DNA from: Anaerolineae bacterium
GTDB taxonomy: Bacteria > Chloroflexota > Anaerolineae > Aggregatilineales > UBA2796
DNA: 64,000 nucleotides
Assembly: GCA_019637615.1 (NCBI GenBank)
Contig: JAHBVJ010000001.1
Coordinates: forward strand, 62,001-126,000
Direction of reading: 5' to 3'
A program made the translations under genes and the position numbers. Below are positions 62,392-64,000 of this stretch, piece after piece; position 1 is the first letter of the stretch, and every line of letters begins with the position of its first letter. The notes beneath the pieces are model-generated. The model ran no database searches, was not told where the DNA came from, and saw only the letters and a program-made list of their open reading frames with translations.

Positions 62392-62423
62392 ATCCCTGTC
62401 ACAGCCATCGCCGTGACAGGGAT
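62392..62423 (+). other. Intercistronic hairpin between rpoA and rplQ
   Basis: ATCCCTGTCAC / GTGACAGGGAT, perfect 11-bp stem with a 10-nt loop, no U-tract. Likely an mRNA processing or stability element within the operon. Confidence 0.6.
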
Positions 62424-62553
62424 ATAGAACACATTTCAATAGACGACCTGTTAGCGCGTCTTTAAACACAGCTACCCGCCTCCAAATAGCGACATCAACG
62501 TACGCGGTGCGATGTTGTGTAGGGAGGTGGCTTATCTAAGGAAGTGAGGAAGT

Positions 62554-63345
62554 ATGAGACACCGCAAGTTTGGAAAACATCTGGGTCGCAGTGTAGGGCA
62601 ACGTAATGCTCTACGTCGTACCCTGATCACCCAACTTTTCGCTTACGAACGCATCAAGACCACGCAGACGAAGGCGCAAGCTATTCGTGGCGCGGCTGAA
62701 CATATGATTACGATGGCGAAACGCAGCCTCGTTCACCCTGATCCGATGCGCAAAGTGCATATCCGCCGTATCCTGAATGGTCGGTTGGACAGCCCCGATG
62801 TTGTGGACAAGGTGATCACGGAATTGGCTCCGCGTTATTCAGAACGCCCCGGTGGGTATACCCGCATTTATAAACTTGGCCCCCGCAAGGGTGACAGCGC
62901 CGAGATGGTGCTGATCGAATTGGTTGACCGCCCGACGGACTCGGAAGTCTCGACTGGTGCGGCTGGTGCAGTACAGAATGTGACGGGTCGTGCGCGTGGA
63001 CTGCTCAACCGTCTACGTGGACGTGGTCAACAGGCTGGAACGAGCGGAACAGCCGCTTCTGCTAGCAGCGAGGCAACCAGCAGCCGTGATAAGCTGACCC
63101 GCATCGAAGGCATTGGGCCGAAGGTGCAGCAAGCGTTGTATGACGCTGGCATCACGACCTTCGAGCAGGTAGCCAATACATCGGGCGAGGAATTGACCCG
63201 CATCGTCAAGGAAGAGAAGAAGGTCAACATGGTGGGCGACGCCACGACGTGGCCCAAGCAAGCCAAGTTGATCGTCGATGGCGATGAAGCTGGCCTGAAG
63301 GAATATCAGGATCGGCTGGTTGGTGGACGCGAACCCGGCGAATAA
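62554..63345 (+). CDS. rplQ: 50S ribosomal protein L17 with C-terminal helix-hairpin-helix extension
   Basis: 263 aa, more than twice the usual length. Residues 1-127 are canonical L17 (MRHRKFGKHLGRSVGQRNALRR, ERIKTTQTKAQ, RPGGYTRIYKLGPRKGDSAEM). A basic, Ala/Ser-rich linker follows (about 128-180). The last 80 residues carry LTRIEGIGPKVQQALYDAG, a helix-hairpin-helix motif with a following acidic/basic helix, as seen in DNA- or RNA-binding proteins. One unbroken frame with no sign of frameshift. Role of the extension unknown. Confidence 0.93.
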   Translation: MRHRKFGKHLGRSVGQRNALRRTLITQLFAYERIKTTQTKAQAIRGAAEHMITMAKRSLVHPDPMRKVHIRRILNGRLDSPDVVDKVITELAPRYSERPGGYTRIYKLGPRKGDSAEMVLIELVDRPTDSEVSTGAAGAVQNVTGRARGLLNRLRGRGQQAGTSGTAASASSEATSSRDKLTRIEGIGPKVQQALYDAGITTFEQVANTSGEELTRIVKEEKKVNMVGDATTWPKQAKLIVDGDEAGLKEYQDRLVGGREPGE

Positions 63346-63380
63346 GCCGTTACCGTCCGCCAAGATGCCGCAGATCGATC

Positions 63381-64000
63381 ATGCGCTATAAAGCGATTGT
63401 CGCCTACGATGGCAGCGCGTATCAAGGATTTCAGAAGTTGGCGGGAACGCAGCCTTCTGTACTTGGGACAATAACGCGGGTAATCGAGCAGATCAATGGC
63501 GCAGAAGTCAAGGTGCTAGGGGCGGGGCGGACGGATGCAGGAGTCCACGCGACAGGTCAGGTGATTGCCTTTGACTTGCCAACGTGGAAACACAACGTTG
63601 AGACCTTGTTACAAGCGCTCAACGCGACCTTACCAACTGATATCGCGATACTGCGGTTGGAGCATACCCAACCGGATTTTCATCCGCGTTTCGAGGCTCG
63701 CAGTCGCACTTATCGTTACCTTGTGTACGAAGCGCCGATTCGTCATCCGCTGCTGGCAGGAACACATTGGCACATCCGCCCATTTCAGGGGCAAGTATTG
63801 GATGTTGACAAGATGAATGCTGCCGCAGCACAATTAATCGGCACGCACGACTTTGCCAGTGTAGGCACGCCACCAGAAGATCATAACGGTGGCAGCAAAA
63901 GTTCGGTTCGGGAAATGTTCCGATCCGAATGGCGCGAACAGCCGCACGAATTAGGGCGTGTAATAGCGTACACAATCGAGGCGAACGCCTTCTTGTATCA
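63381..64000 (+). CDS. truA: tRNA pseudouridine synthase A, 3' end cut by the window edge
   Basis: Starts at ATG 63381, with 206 complete codons to the right edge. It modifies uridines 38-40 of the tRNA anticodon stem. The catalytic Asp motif GAGRTDAGVHATGQV is at about residues 55-69; RYKAIVAYDGSAYQGFQ opens the protein, and FHPRFEARSRTYRYLVYE and GTHDFASVG follow. Its position after rplQ is a common arrangement. Confidence 0.95.
   Translation, partial: MRYKAIVAYDGSAYQGFQKLAGTQPSVLGTITRVIEQINGAEVKVLGAGRTDAGVHATGQVIAFDLPTWKHNVETLLQALNATLPTDIAILRLEHTQPDFHPRFEARSRTYRYLVYEAPIRHPLLAGTHWHIRPFQGQVLDVDKMNAAAAQLIGTHDFASVGTPPEDHNGGSKSSVREMFRSEWREQPHELGRVIAYTIEANAFLY

Overview
The window reads as a contiguous piece of a moderately GC-rich bacterial chromosome, most likely from the phylum Chloroflexota (Anaerolineae-like). 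This is inferred from the mix of an assimilatory siroheme sulfite reductase cluster, a mevalonate-type decarboxylase, GT39/GT-C membrane glycosyltransferases, Thr/Pro-rich lipoproteins, WD40-like propeller proteins and frequent GTG/TTG starts. No rRNA, tRNA or CRISPR array was seen. Genes are dense on both strands, and the first and last genes are cut by the window edges.

Layout. 1-4.7 kb: three tandem paralogous secreted HExxH metallopeptidases, an MntA-HepT type toxin-antitoxin pair and a membrane protein. 4.9-22.5 kb: a large sulfur island. An Rrf2 regulator faces a minus-strand operon (sulfite reductase, precorrin-2 dehydrogenase, sirohydrochlorin chelatase, cobA, hemC, hemD, hemB). This operon is divergent from a plus-strand operon (cysH, cysC, sat, sulfate-binding protein, cysT, cysW, cysA). 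Behind it lie ppk2 and ssuE-ssuD. 22.5-43.2 kb: peptidases, acetyltransferases, lipoproteins, two GT39-like proteins, a WYL regulator, a response regulator with a cyclase-like domain, a (phospho)mevalonate decarboxylase, galactokinase and a PP2C phosphatase. 43.4-44.2 kb: an IS1-family insertion sequence with an 8-bp target duplication. 44.2-50.5 kb: a sugar cluster (SorC regulator, RpiB, FGGY kinase with operators), a PhyH dioxygenase and a GpsA-like dehydrogenase. 50.5-57.6 kb: four tandem paralogous membrane-anchored propeller proteins. 57.9-64 kb: a PAS histidine kinase, then rpsK-rpsD-rpoA-rplQ-truA.

The most notable discovery is a set of three short, unannotated, cysteine-codon-rich leader ORFs, each followed by a hairpin and U-tract. 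They lie directly upstream of the sulfite reductase/siroheme/heme operon (12550-12642, minus), of cysH-cysC-sat (12892-13005, plus) and of the sulfate transporter genes (15622-15702, plus). The first two also carry segments in their 3' coding part that can pair with the 5' arm of the following terminator, as expected of an antiterminator. Together they look like a cysteine-responsive ribosome-mediated attenuation regulon covering sulfate uptake, activation and reduction, and siroheme supply. A second candidate attenuator (strong promoter, terminator, then gene) lies directly before rpsK.
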